Assembly: GCA_015062235.1 (NCBI GenBank)
Contig: SUUZ01000001.1
Coordinates: forward strand, 248,001 to 312,000
DNA length: 64,000 nt
DNA from: Alphaproteobacteria bacterium
Lineage (GTDB): Bacteria; Pseudomonadota; Alphaproteobacteria; RF32; CAG-239
Direction: 5' to 3'
In this document: positions 28,805 through 39,058 of the stretch, piece by piece
Layout: the number at the start of each line of letters is the position of its first letter
Numbering within the stretch: the first letter of the stretch is position 1
Translations under genes and position numbers: made by a program
The notes under the pieces: generated by a model
The model's input: only the letters and a program-made list of their open reading frames with translations
What the model was told of the DNA's origin: nothing
Database searches by the model: none

Positions 28805-29542
28805 TTACTCACCTGCCATTTCTGCCCTAATAGCGGTATCATCAATCTCACGTGATAAAATAGTTGAAAATTCTGACATAAATGCTTCCAATTTTTTGGC
28901 ATACCTATCCAAATCAGAAGAAATCTTATTATAAGCAACCACTGCTGGAATAGCTGCAATCAAGCCAAATGCCGTTGTAAATAAAGCCTCTGCAATACCT
29001 GGAGCCATCGCTGACAAAGAATTACTTTGCGTTAGAGCAATTGCATTAAAACTATTAATAATTCCCCAAACTGTACCAAACAAACCAACAAGCGGTGCAA
29101 CTGACCCCGTAGATGCCAAAAAACCTAAACGAGTTTCCAAAGCATCCAAATCCTTATCCATAGTAACCATCATAGCTTTTTCTATACGTTGCTGCAATGA
29201 AACACCGCGCAATCCTCTATCAGTTTTAGACTTCAAAATATTAGTACGCTTCCACTCTTTCATTGCTGCAACAAACATATCTGCCATAGGTTCATTAGGA
29301 TGAGCTCCCAAGGCATCATATAGTCTATCTAATGAACCACCAGACCAAAATTTTTCCTCAAACTTAGCTGTGCGTTGTTTCAACTGGCGAAGTGTTCCTA
29401 TTTTTTCAAAAATAATAGCCCACGACCAAACAGAAGCTAAAATCAAACCGATTAAAACCACCTTGGTAACTGTATCTGACGACCATAATAAATCCCACAT
29501 TGAAGAATTATTAGCAACTTCCTTTATTACTTCTGTTTCCAT
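28805..29542 (-). CDS. tolQ: TolQ, MotA/TolQ/ExbB proton channel family (start at METEVIK)
   Basis: LGFLASTGSVAPLVGLFGTVWGIINSFNAIA, APGIAEALFTTAFGLIAAIPAVVAYN. Confidence 0.95.
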   Translation of the reverse strand: METEVIKEVANNSSMWDLLWSSDTVTKVVLIGLILASVWSWAIIFEKIGTLRQLKQRTAKFEEKFWSGGSLDRLYDALGAHPNEPMADMFVAAMKEWKRTNILKSKTDRGLRGVSLQQRIEKAMMVTMDKDLDALETRLGFLASTGSVAPLVGLFGTVWGIINSFNAIALTQSNSLSAMAPGIAEALFTTAFGLIAAIPAVVAYNKISSDLDRYAKKLEAFMSEFSTILSREIDDTAIRAEMAGE

Positions 29543-29693
29543 TATATTTTCCCTAAACAAAAAACAAACTTATCACAATTTTATTTACAACATAGCAAAA
29601 AACATTAAATTTTCAATTAACCAAATTAAGTTTTTAGCAAAAAAATAAAAACAACAAAACAACTAAAAAATAGTTCAAGTAATTGAAAATTAT

Positions 29694-30134
29694 CTAAACT
29701 AGTTTTTCCATTAATAACCTTGGTATTCTCACAGGTTTTTTAGTTGCCAAGGATATGTGAGCAACTTTAATATTTATTGCCACCAAAACATCTTGCCCAC
29801 GCCTTATTTCTTGATGCATTGTTGCTGTAACTCCTCCCAGATTAGTAACTCTACAACTAACAATCAATTCATCATCTAAAACAGCTGGAGCCATATAATC
29901 AGCCTCACAATGACGTACAACCCAAGCTGTCTTTTCAGGACTTTGCAAATCATCTTGTTGCTTTGCACCCAAAGAGCGAATAAATTCAGTACGACATCTC
30001 TCTGCAAAACGTAAATAATTTGCATAATAGACTATACCTCCAGCATCAGTATCTTCATAATAAACTCTAACAGGAAACAAAAACTCTTTATCAACTAATT
30101 CACCTTTAGCTGGTGCAACAGACTTAACTATCAT
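29694..30134 (-). CDS. ybgC: Tol-Pal-associated acyl-CoA thioesterase YbgC
   Basis: FPVRVYYEDTDAGGIVYYANYLRFAERCRTEFIRSLG. Confidence 0.95.
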   Translation of the reverse strand: MIVKSVAPAKGELVDKEFLFPVRVYYEDTDAGGIVYYANYLRFAERCRTEFIRSLGAKQQDDLQSPEKTAWVVRHCEADYMAPAVLDDELIVSCRVTNLGGVTATMHQEIRRGQDVLVAINIKVAHISLATKKPVRIPRLLMEKLV

Positions 30135-30137
30135 ATT

Positions 30138-31187
30138 CTATCCTTCCAATAAATCTAATTGTGGATTATATTTTTCTTTTTTTAACTTAGGAACACCCAA
30201 ATATTGACACCCTAAATCTGAAATAACACGACCTCTGGGCGTTCTTTGTAAAAAACCCAATTTTAACAAAAATGGTTCAATAACTTCCTCTATAGTATCA
30301 CGTTCTTCAGATAAAGCCGCTGCCAAAGTATCTGCTCCAACAGGACCTCCTCCATAATTTTGTAAAATGCAATTTAAATAGCGTCTATCAAAAGCATCCA
30401 AACCAAAATCATCAACATCTAGTCTTTTTAATGCCCCATCAGCAATCTTATTATCTATTTCAACAGCTCCGCAAACAGCACCAAAGTCTCTTACTCTACG
30501 TAACAGACGCCCTGCAACACGAGGAGTACCTCTAGAGCGTTTCGCTATTTCTAATGCACCCACTTCAGACAACGGCATATCCAAAAGCCTTGCCCCTCGC
30601 AACACAATTTTTTGCAAATCTTCTGGTGAATAAAAATCAAGCCTTAAAGGAATACCAAACCTTTCTCTTAACGGTGTTGAAAGCATACCTGAACGAGTTG
30701 TAGCTCCAATCAATGTGAAAGGTTGTAAATCAATTCTAACTGATCTTGCTGATGGTCCTTCACCAATAATTAAATCAAGCTGAAAGTCTTCCATTGCTGA
30801 GTAAAGCACTTCTTCAATTGCTGGATTTAAACGGTGAATTTCATCAATAAACAAAACATCATTACGTTCAAGGTTCGTTAAAATCGCAGCCAAATCACCA
30901 GATTTTGAAATCATCGGAGCTGATGTAGCCCTAAAACCAACGCCTAATTCTTTCGCTACAATTGAGGCTAAAGTTGTTTTACCAAGCCCAGGGGGACCAA
31001 ACAACAATACATGATCTAAAGCATCTCCACGCCCTCTCGCTGCATCAATAAAAACTTTTAAATTTTCACAAACAGATTTTTGCCCAACAAAATCAGCCAA
31101 ACAATTTGGTCGCAAACTAACTGGCATAGCTGTATTATTTTCATCATCTGCCTGCTTTTGAGGACTAACAACTCTTTCATCAATCAT
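30138..31187 (-). CDS. ruvB: Holliday junction DNA helicase RuvB
   Basis: [66 protein letters not shown]. Confidence 0.98.
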   Translation of the reverse strand: MIDERVVSPQKQADDENNTAMPVSLRPNCLADFVGQKSVCENLKVFIDAARGRGDALDHVLLFGPPGLGKTTLASIVAKELGVGFRATSAPMISKSGDLAAILTNLERNDVLFIDEIHRLNPAIEEVLYSAMEDFQLDLIIGEGPSARSVRIDLQPFTLIGATTRSGMLSTPLRERFGIPLRLDFYSPEDLQKIVLRGARLLDMPLSEVGALEIAKRSRGTPRVAGRLLRRVRDFGAVCGAVEIDNKIADGALKRLDVDDFGLDAFDRRYLNCILQNYGGGPVGADTLAAALSEERDTIEEVIEPFLLKLGFLQRTPRGRVISDLGCQYLGVPKLKKEKYNPQLDLLEG

Positions 31188-31855
31188 CTAATCTGCTCCT
31201 TAGCAAATTCTTTTAAAGATAAACGAATAACCTCACTCATATCAGCTTCAGGTTTTTGACTTAGTACCCGATTAACAGCTTTATATGCTTCTAATCTTTG
31301 GTATCCAAGATTAACCAACGCTGAGATCGCATCTTCCATTTTGGTAGGATCATCATCTCGAGCAACTAAATTATCTTCATAATTCAAAATATCAGTTGCT
31401 TCGTTATCTGAATTTAACGTCATATTTATATTCTTGGAAATCTCAGCTATTGGTACACTAACAATCTTATCTTTTAATTCGGTAACAATACGGGCTGCTA
31501 ATTTTGGCCCTACACCATTTGCTCTAGCAAACGATGTTTTATCTTGTGCAGCAATAGCTTGTGCTAATTGACTTGGCGTTAGTACAGATAAAATTGCCAA
31601 ACAAACTTTTGCACCAACACCCTGCACTCTGGTTAATGTATTAAACCATTCTTTTTCCCATACATCAGCAAAACCATAAAGAGAAATACTATCTTCTCTT
31701 ACAACAGTTTCAATCAACAAACTAACAGTTCCATTAAGAACCAAACGACCCAAAGTTTTTGCAGAAGCAAAAACTAAATATCCAACACCATTAACATCAA
31801 TAATCAAATAGTCCTCAGCTATCGTGTCTACCACACCTTTTAGTTTGGCAATCAT
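31184..31855 (-). CDS. ruvA: Holliday junction DNA helicase RuvA
   Basis: [63 protein letters not shown]. Confidence 0.96.
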   Translation of the reverse strand: MIAKLKGVVDTIAEDYLIIDVNGVGYLVFASAKTLGRLVLNGTVSLLIETVVREDSISLYGFADVWEKEWFNTLTRVQGVGAKVCLAILSVLTPSQLAQAIAAQDKTSFARANGVGPKLAARIVTELKDKIVSVPIAEISKNINMTLNSDNEATDILNYEDNLVARDDDPTKMEDAISALVNLGYQRLEAYKAVNRVLSQKPEADMSEVIRLSLKEFAKEQIR

Positions 31856-31941
31856 TTATTTACCTCAATATTTTTAATCTACTAATTAGAGTATACAATA
31901 AACCATAACCTTGCAAGTATCTTTTTTAATTATCAGAACAA

Positions 31942-31994
31942 AAAAAGAACGAGCATTAAAATATCACCAAGATATTTCAATACTCGCTCTCAAT
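31942..31994 (-). terminator. Putative terminator of orphan gene 32006-32977
   Basis: GAGCattaAAATATC...GATATTTcaatactCGCTC imperfect hairpin, T-run on minus strand. Confidence 0.6.
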
Positions 31995-32005
31995 AAAATC
32001 ATTCG

Positions 32006-32977
32006 TTATTCACTAAGTGTCTGATTGATTCTCTTAACCTTAGTAAAATCATGAACCATTCTAATAATGACTCCCTTACCAATAGGAAACTCAATGTCCC
32101 AGTCACCTTTAATGTATACAAAAGTAACCCCTACATCCTCAATAGGATTCGTAAAAACAACATCCTTTAGAGGATTATTTATCTTGTTACGACGATAGTT
32201 ACCTTCCGCAACGTAGATAATCCTACCGACATTGAACAATCTTTTCAATCTGCGCCAATCTTTATTAAGAATACATCCTAACCTTCTAACGACTCTTTTT
32301 TTATCATTACCGATGTATTCATCTACAGAACCAGCCGAAAAATCATAGTTCGAAATAGTTTGGTAAACATTCACTTTTCGGGCATAAACCTGACGAAAAG
32401 CCCTAGTGTATTCTTCAAGTTTTGCTTTAAAATTTCTCGTAATCTCAGGAACATCCCAGACATCATCCCAATCAAGAAGCATCATAACTTCTGCAGGTCT
32501 AAATGCCAGAACAAAAACTACTTCACCCTCTACGGCTAATACCACTTCAGGAAAATCTAGTTCAAATCCATACTGATAAGAGAACTCTGTCCAAAGCTCA
32601 ACAACCTTAATTTTTGAATCTGCACAAGAATTACTTACCACAGCAAAATTGGTAAGATTATCTCTTCGCCTAACAGCAAAACGATAAGGTGTATTCAAAA
32701 GTTCTTCACCTTTACCCAATTCCCTAGAAAGCTTCCATCTTTCAATATACGATAATGCTCTTCCTACTCGTTCATTTGCAACAAAAGCTTTAATCTCTTT
32801 AGGATCTAAAACTTTATCAAATGTTGGTACTGTACTCAGAACGTCAAGATTACTCTTAAGACTCAGCTGTCTGATACAACAACTATAATTAGCTCGTTCT
32901 TCTGGAACATCAGCTAACTCTGCATATTTCTTTAAAGAAACACGCAATTTTTCCTTAATCAATTTTTGTTTTGTCAT
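32006..32977 (-). CDS. Orphan hypothetical protein (323 aa)
   Basis: Intact ORF between ruvA and HD-domain gene with own promoter and terminator; no recognised family. Confidence 0.75.
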   Translation of the reverse strand: MTKQKLIKEKLRVSLKKYAELADVPEERANYSCCIRQLSLKSNLDVLSTVPTFDKVLDPKEIKAFVANERVGRALSYIERWKLSRELGKGEELLNTPYRFAVRRRDNLTNFAVVSNSCADSKIKVVELWTEFSYQYGFELDFPEVVLAVEGEVVFVLAFRPAEVMMLLDWDDVWDVPEITRNFKAKLEEYTRAFRQVYARKVNVYQTISNYDFSAGSVDEYIGNDKKRVVRRLGCILNKDWRRLKRLFNVGRIIYVAEGNYRRNKINNPLKDVVFTNPIEDVGVTFVYIKGDWDIEFPIGKGVIIRMVHDFTKVKRINQTLSE

Positions 32978-33025
32978 AAACTTAAATATTTTATAGTGAA
33001 TAAATAATATTAAATAAGTGCAGTG

Positions 33026-33053
33026 ATTATATACAATAAAATTTATTTATCAA
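33026..33053 (-). promoter_or_regulatory. Putative sigma-70 promoter TTGATA-N16-TATAAT for 32006-32977
   Basis: minus strand: TTGATA (33053-33048), TATAAT (33031-33026), immediately after stop of the HD-domain gene. Confidence 0.65.
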
Positions 33054-33764
33054 CTAATTAAATGAAATATCTTCTCTTTGTAAATAGTTATTCAAATATT
33101 CAGTCCATTCAGGAACATTATTTTCATCAAAATAACCATATAAAAAGTCAACCATCCTTTTTAGACGTATTTTGGACTGTTCTTTACCTGAATCTGTCAT
33201 CATCATTTTGCCTAGACGCAGTGTTTTTTCAAAAAAATGATTTATACAATTATCTGCTTTTCGCCCTTTCCTTTTATATTCTTCCGCAGAAAGATTTATC
33301 TCAGGCCATACTTTTTTATCAAAAACAGGGGTTCCATATTTCTGGCATCTTGCAAAAGCATAATTTAGCGTACGAACTATGCCATTAACACCTAATGCAT
33401 CAAGCATATCTGCATCTGAAACTATTTTTCCTTCCGTTGTAGTGGGTCTAATACCAACTAACGACTTTGAATATCCCATATTGGCAATAACTTCACAAAC
33501 TTTTGCTTGGGTATCAAAACTAACACCACACTCATTCATTATTCTCTTAGCATTAGTCAAATTATCGGCTGCATCTTGACCAAAAAGTTTATAGTCATCA
33601 GCGTCATGCAATAGTGCTGCTAAAATAACAATAGTTTCATCAGCTTTTTCTAATTGCAATAATTTCAAGGCAATATCGCATACTCTTTCTACATGGTCAA
33701 AACCATGACCACAATTATCTTGATTCATATGATTTTTTACTTTTTCTTTTATTTTTTCTATCAT
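33054..33764 (-). CDS. HD domain-containing phosphohydrolase
   Basis: CGHGFDHVERVCDIALKLLQLEKADETIVILAALLHDADDYK, IVSDADMLDALG. Confidence 0.9.
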   Translation of the reverse strand: MIEKIKEKVKNHMNQDNCGHGFDHVERVCDIALKLLQLEKADETIVILAALLHDADDYKLFGQDAADNLTNAKRIMNECGVSFDTQAKVCEVIANMGYSKSLVGIRPTTTEGKIVSDADMLDALGVNGIVRTLNYAFARCQKYGTPVFDKKVWPEINLSAEEYKRKGRKADNCINHFFEKTLRLGKMMMTDSGKEQSKIRLKRMVDFLYGYFDENNVPEWTEYLNNYLQREDISFN

Positions 33765-34246
33765 TTTTTTATCCCATAAGCATTACGATATTGAAAATGA
33801 CAAAGTGCTATAGCTAAAGCATCTGATGAATCGTTATTCTTAGGTTTACAACCTGGTAACAAAATTTTTACCATAGTTTCTACCTGACCTTTTGCTGCTT
33901 TACCAACACCGACAACAGCTTTCTTAACTTTATTTGGTTCATACTCTGTAACTCCAATACCAAATTGTGCTGGTGTCATAATTACTACTCCTCGAGCCAT
34001 ACCAAGCTTAATCGTTGACATAGGATTAGCATTTAAAAAAACTTGTTCAATTGCTGCTTCATCTGGCCTATAAACTTCTATAACTTCACTCAAAACTTTA
34101 TTTATTAAGGCTAGCCTATTTCCAATAGCTGCCTTTGCGTCTGTCGGAATAAAGCCATCAGCAATATATTTAACCTTATTATTTTCAACCTCAATTATAC
34201 CCCACCCCGTAGAAGATAGGCTAGGATCAAGTCCCAAAATACGCAT
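33761..34246 (-). CDS. ruvC: Crossover junction endodeoxyribonuclease RuvC
   Basis: MRILGLDPSLSSTGWGIIEV, AIEQVFLNANP, DSSDALAIALCHF. Confidence 0.95.
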   Translation of the reverse strand: MRILGLDPSLSSTGWGIIEVENNKVKYIADGFIPTDAKAAIGNRLALINKVLSEVIEVYRPDEAAIEQVFLNANPMSTIKLGMARGVVIMTPAQFGIGVTEYEPNKVKKAVVGVGKAAKGQVETMVKILLPGCKPKNNDSSDALAIALCHFQYRNAYGIKK

Positions 34247-34267
34247 ATTATCCTCTTTCGTAACAAA

Positions 34268-34297
34268 AAACTCCTCTTATTATAAAGAGGAGACTTT
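34268..34297 (-). terminator. Putative terminator downstream of yebC
   Basis: CTCCTCTT-attata-AAGAGGAG hairpin. Confidence 0.65.
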
Positions 34298-34338
34298 TGT
34301 TTTGCAACATTATATTAAAGTTGCTCTTTGGTAAAATA

Positions 34339-35088
34339 TTAAACTAATTTTTCCAAAATATCTTCCGTAATTTCTGCATTATGATAAACTTTCTGGACAT
34401 CATCATCATCTTCTAAAGCATCAACAAAATCTAGAAACTTTTGTGCCGTTTCAACATCAACAATATCTGTTTTTACCATAGGTTTCCAATCAAGACGAGA
34501 AGCTGAAGGTGTACCATATTTTGCTTCTAATGCTTCTGTTACATTATTTAAATCATCTGGTAAAGTTTCAATATCGTGATGCTCGTCATCTGTAGCTACA
34601 TCATTGGCACCAGCTTCTAAAGCAGATTCAAACATAGTATCAGCATCAGCTGCAGCCAATGGATATTGAATGAAACCAATCCTTTCAAAATTAAAAGCAA
34701 CAGAACCTGTTTCACCCATAGCTCCACCACGCTTTCCAAAAATAGTGCGTACATTACCAGCTGTTCGGTTTTTATTATCAGTTAAACATTCAACAATTAC
34801 AGCAACTTTACCTGGACCAAATCCCTCATAACGTGTTGCAACATAATCATCCCCTCCAGCTGCTTGACTTGCCTTAGCAATAGCACGTTCTATATTATCT
34901 TTAGGCATACTTTCAGCTCTTGCTGCAGCAATAGCTAAACGTAAACGAGGATTTTTATCGGGATCAGGCATACCTGATTTTGCTGCCAAAGTAATATCTC
35001 TTGCCAATTTAGCAAATACTTTTGCTTTTTTAGCATCTTGTGCACCTTTACGATACATAATATTTTTAAACTGGGAGTGTCCTGCCAT
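34339..35088 (-). CDS. YebC/PmpR family DNA-binding transcriptional regulator
   Basis: MAGHSQFKNIMYRKGAQDAKKAKVFAKLARDITLAAKSG, MPKDNIERAIAKA. Confidence 0.96.
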   Translation of the reverse strand: MAGHSQFKNIMYRKGAQDAKKAKVFAKLARDITLAAKSGMPDPDKNPRLRLAIAAARAESMPKDNIERAIAKASQAAGGDDYVATRYEGFGPGKVAVIVECLTDNKNRTAGNVRTIFGKRGGAMGETGSVAFNFERIGFIQYPLAAADADTMFESALEAGANDVATDDEHHDIETLPDDLNNVTEALEAKYGTPSASRLDWKPMVKTDIVDVETAQKFLDFVDALEDDDDVQKVYHNAEITEDILEKLV

Positions 35089-35180
35089 ATTTATAAGCTC
35101 CTTAACCAATTAAAATCATCCAAAATTAAGGATTTTATACATCAATGATTTCTGTTGTGCAAGATTTTTTTATTAAAAAA

Positions 35181-37877
35181 CTACATCTCAATAAATCTAT
35201 ATAGGTCATCCGTATTTAACATTTCTGGCAAAACTATTCCATCAGGAAATGTAGGAGAAAATAATATATAAAACGGCAACCCTCTTCGACCATATTCTTG
35301 CATAAAATCCAAAACTTGAGGTTGGTAATTTGTCCAATCAACCTCAACAAGATGCACTTTATAATTCTCGAAAGCATCTTTCATTGATTGGACGTCAAAA
35401 ACAAAATTATCATTATATTTACAAGTTAGACACCAATCAGCTCCCACTTTAATTAAGACTTTATATTTAGCCTTTACTTCTTGATTAATCATTTCCAAAT
35501 CAATTGCATCAAATTTGGTGTTTTCGATTAAAATTCTTCTCTTATTTGCTGCATGACCAGCATCAAACATACTTATGACTAACACTATTAAAACTATTAT
35601 TCCAAAAAAACGTCTATATCTACGATGTAGTAACTGCGCAATTTTCCTATCTTTTAGTTTATCAACTTCATTGGCAAATGCTTTTGCAAAATATAATGTT
35701 AATAAAACAAAACCAATATAAATTAACCAATGCCATATTTGAGAAGTAGAAGTTTGAGCAACTAATACACTAACTAACCATATAATTGTTATTAAGAGTA
35801 ATAAAATCATTCCTAAATTAATAGTCGCCATCCACTTTCCTGGTTTTGGCATATAAAAGGCTAGCTGTGGACATAAAGCAATAACGATATATGGTGCAGA
35901 TAATCCCAAACCAACAGTCATAACTGTTAAAATGATATGTTCAATGTTACCAGCTAGAGCAACTCCAAAAGCTGTTCCTAAATATGGAGCCATACAAGGA
36001 GTCGATAACAAAACTAAGAATACACCACTTAAAAATTCAAAGCACTTTCCTTGATTTTCTTTGTTTTTTATCAAATCAGTTAAAAATCGTGGTGATTGTA
36101 AATTAATTATACCAAAAACATGAGCTAAAAAGAAAACAACCACCCAAATAATAAAAGCTACAAAATAGATATTTTGAAATTGCATTCCCCAACCTAAAGC
36201 ATAACCTGCCAATTTAAGAGCAACCAATAACGAAGTAATTAAAATAAATGATAATAAAATTCCCAAACTATTACACAGAAAGTTTCGACGAATTTGTTTA
36301 ACATTAAGCCCACCAAATTTTGTAAAAGCCAATAATTTTAAAGACAAGACTGGAAATACGCAAGGCATAAGATTCAAAAGCATCCCTCCAAAAAACGCCA
36401 ACCATAAAATTCCTAAGGTAAACTGCCCTGTTTTGGTATCTAGCAATGACATATTTTCAATTCTTGCAGAATGCAAATATTGATTAACACCTGAAGTCAG
36501 TACCCAAAAAGTTATTTCTTTACCCAAAGCATCAAATTCTTTATCTATTATAGGAAACCTAATAATAGCACTATCACCATCAAATCGAATCATTGGTTTA
36601 GCAAAATATTTTGCATAACGTCCAATTATAAAGGTTTTTAAATAAACTATATTATCGGTTTTAACATCTAAGCGAACAAATGATTGATTTCCTTTTTCTT
36701 GTTTTTCTAAAACAAGAGTACCAAAATTAAAATTATTTTTATTTTTTTCTCTAGGTACATTTTTTTCGATTGTTCTAATATATGCTGAAAAAACGGTGTC
36801 CTTAATTTTTTCTTCTTTTGATAAAGTAATTTCTGGTTCAATTTTTTCTCTTATACATTCACTTTCTAAGCACATATTAGCCTCAACAATAGGCCTCAAA
36901 ACCAAAGGTTTTGATACATCTTTTGCTTTTGCTTTAAAATAAATTGGAAAACCACTTCCATAAATTAATATTTGCCGTTTATCTTCTAATTCAACAATTT
37001 GAGGTTCTATAAAATTAATTTCAATATTTTCTAAATTTTCTGATTTGCTAAAATCAACTTTTGCTCCTTCATATTTTTCAAAATCCCCTAATAAGAATAT
37101 TCTTCCTTTTCTTGGTTCTACCTTAATAACACCTTTTATAATACCTTCTTCATCAATTGAACTCTTTTCCGTTAATATAGTTCCAATAAGCATTTCATCA
37201 TCAACATCATTTTTACCATCAACATTCTTATATACACCTAAATCAGTTAATGTCTTATCCCAATTAATATCCAACAATGTCTTCCAATCTCTTTCAATTA
37301 AAGCTTTTTTATATTTTTCAATTGCTTGAGATGGTAACGGCAGATTATTATCTTTAGCTAATTTTTCTTGTACCGCAAGCTTATCTCGTTCAGAATTAGA
37401 ATAAGCCACCACTTTTTTAAAATCATGAATAATAAGTGGCTTATCAGTTTTTATATATTCTTCCTCCTCTCCCATTTCATATTGATCATCTGCCACCACT
37501 ATAGGAGGATCTTTTTTCATAATTGAAGAAACAACTTTTTCTTTTATTTTATTAAACCAACGATAGTACTTTATTCCTGTCCTAACATAATCTTGCCATT
37601 TATCAGCTGTTATTTGATTAAAAACAGGATATTTAGATATTAACTCACCTGTAAAATCTTTCCCCATATATTGTTCAGGCAATCTCTCACTATATTCTTT
37701 AACATCACGATAATAAAAAAGAGCCCATGCAGCCAACCCAGGCCTACTTTCATTATCCGATTTTTCTATCTCATCGTCCCTCAAATCAAGAATTATTTGC
37801 CCACCTTCCTGAGCAAATACATTAGTAGCTAATAACAAACAAATAAATATATTGATATGTATAAACAGCTTTTTCAT
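35181..37877 (-). CDS. DsbD/ScsB-like thiol:disulfide interchange protein with extended periplasmic N-terminus and C-terminal thioredoxin domain
   Basis: LGILWLAFFGGMLLNLMPCVFPVLSLKLL, LLSTPCMAPYLGTAFGVAL, C-terminal VGADWCLTCKYND. Confidence 0.9.
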   Translation of the reverse strand: MKKLFIHINIFICLLLATNVFAQEGGQIILDLRDDEIEKSDNESRPGLAAWALFYYRDVKEYSERLPEQYMGKDFTGELISKYPVFNQITADKWQDYVRTGIKYYRWFNKIKEKVVSSIMKKDPPIVVADDQYEMGEEEEYIKTDKPLIIHDFKKVVAYSNSERDKLAVQEKLAKDNNLPLPSQAIEKYKKALIERDWKTLLDINWDKTLTDLGVYKNVDGKNDVDDEMLIGTILTEKSSIDEEGIIKGVIKVEPRKGRIFLLGDFEKYEGAKVDFSKSENLENIEINFIEPQIVELEDKRQILIYGSGFPIYFKAKAKDVSKPLVLRPIVEANMCLESECIREKIEPEITLSKEEKIKDTVFSAYIRTIEKNVPREKNKNNFNFGTLVLEKQEKGNQSFVRLDVKTDNIVYLKTFIIGRYAKYFAKPMIRFDGDSAIIRFPIIDKEFDALGKEITFWVLTSGVNQYLHSARIENMSLLDTKTGQFTLGILWLAFFGGMLLNLMPCVFPVLSLKLLAFTKFGGLNVKQIRRNFLCNSLGILLSFILITSLLVALKLAGYALGWGMQFQNIYFVAFIIWVVVFFLAHVFGIINLQSPRFLTDLIKNKENQGKCFEFLSGVFLVLLSTPCMAPYLGTAFGVALAGNIEHIILTVMTVGLGLSAPYIVIALCPQLAFYMPKPGKWMATINLGMILLLLITIIWLVSVLVAQTSTSQIWHWLIYIGFVLLTLYFAKAFANEVDKLKDRKIAQLLHRRYRRFFGIIVLIVLVISMFDAGHAANKRRILIENTKFDAIDLEMINQEVKAKYKVLIKVGADWCLTCKYNDNFVFDVQSMKDAFENYKVHLVEVDWTNYQPQVLDFMQEYGRRGLPFYILFSPTFPDGIVLPEMLNTDDLYRFIEM

Positions 37878-37969
37878 AATTTTTCTTTACTATAAAATTG
37901 ATTTTTACTTATTCTTGCCCTATATTATACTATGATATGGTATACATAAAGTTAAAGTTGTTATAACAA

Positions 37970-38536
37970 ATGAGTAAAATTGATATTAACAATTTAACAG
38001 GCAAATGCCTTGTTTCTATGCCCGATGTTTCTGGTGATTTAGCTAGAAGCGTTGTGTATATTTGTTCTCATAGCAAAGATGGAGCTATGGGATTCGTTAT
38101 TAATAATCGCATCAAAGAATTCTCTTTTTCAGATCTTATTACCGAACTACCACTTAATCTTAAAGATAAAGGCCTACATGTAAACCTATATAACGGTGGC
38201 CCTCTTGAAAAAAGTAAAGGTTTTATCCTCCATTCTGATGACTATAAAAGTAATGACAGCTTAAACGTCGGAGATGGTATTATGGTATCATCATCCATTG
38301 ATATATTAAAAGATATTGCAAACGGTAATGGACCTAAACAACGAATTATCGTCCTTGGCTATCTGGGGTGGGGCCCTAACCAGCTCGAAAATGAAATAAA
38401 AAATAACGTATGGATTATAACTAATGCTTCACCCAATATTGTTCTTAGTTCAGCTGATAATGATAAGTGGTCTACGGCTATGGCATCTTTAGGTATAAAC
38501 CACAACAATTTTACGGCCAATTATGGACATTCATAA
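37970..38536 (+). CDS. YqgE/AlgH family protein
   Basis: LTGKCLVSMPDVSGDLARSVVYICSHSKDGAMGFVINNR, YNGGPLEKSKGFILHS, GYLGWGPNQLENEI. Confidence 0.93.
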   Translation: MSKIDINNLTGKCLVSMPDVSGDLARSVVYICSHSKDGAMGFVINNRIKEFSFSDLITELPLNLKDKGLHVNLYNGGPLEKSKGFILHSDDYKSNDSLNVGDGIMVSSSIDILKDIANGNGPKQRIIVLGYLGWGPNQLENEIKNNVWIITNASPNIVLSSADNDKWSTAMASLGINHNNFTANYGHS

Positions 38537-38687
38537 AAAAAATAAGTGCACTATTTTTTCGAACACTGCGTCATATTTTGTTGAATTGTACGATTTTTTC
38601 CACCACTAACTCCTATTTTTACTATGTTGATAATAATAATTTTTCCTTTAAATTATTACTTACTAAAGCAATTAAAGGAGACAAAAA

Positions 38688-38894
38688 ATGAATAAACATG
38701 AAGAAACTTTCTTATACGACGTTGTTAATGATAATCTTGCTTTAATGAGTAAAATATATCAAAGTTTTGAGGCTCTAGAAGAAACACTCGGAGCTCTAAA
38801 AATGGAAGAAGCTTTATTCATGACTTATGCTGCTAAAAAATCTTTTGCCAGTACATTAATGAAAAAATCAAGAACTCATAACCTCAAACACTAA
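38688..38894 (+). CDS. Small hypothetical helical protein (68 aa)
   Basis: Intact ORF preceded by AAAGGAGA Shine-Dalgarno. Confidence 0.65.
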   Translation: MNKHEETFLYDVVNDNLALMSKIYQSFEALEETLGALKMEEALFMTYAAKKSFASTLMKKSRTHNLKH

Positions 38895-38953
38895 CCCCCT
38901 TAAACTCGCCCCAAAGAACTTGGGGATAAAATTTCAGTAGATTCTCCCCCCCC

Positions 38954-38990
38954 AAAAAAAGACACTAAATTGATTTAGTGTCTTTTTTTT
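38954..38990. terminator. Rho-independent terminator between convergent genes
   Basis: AAAAAAAGACACTAAA-ttga-TTTAGTGTCTTTTTTTTT. Confidence 0.85.
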
Positions 38991-39058
38991 TAATATGTAA
39001 CTAATCAAACTTTAGTAATATTTGTAAAAAATACTACTTACACAACAAGTGCAAACAA

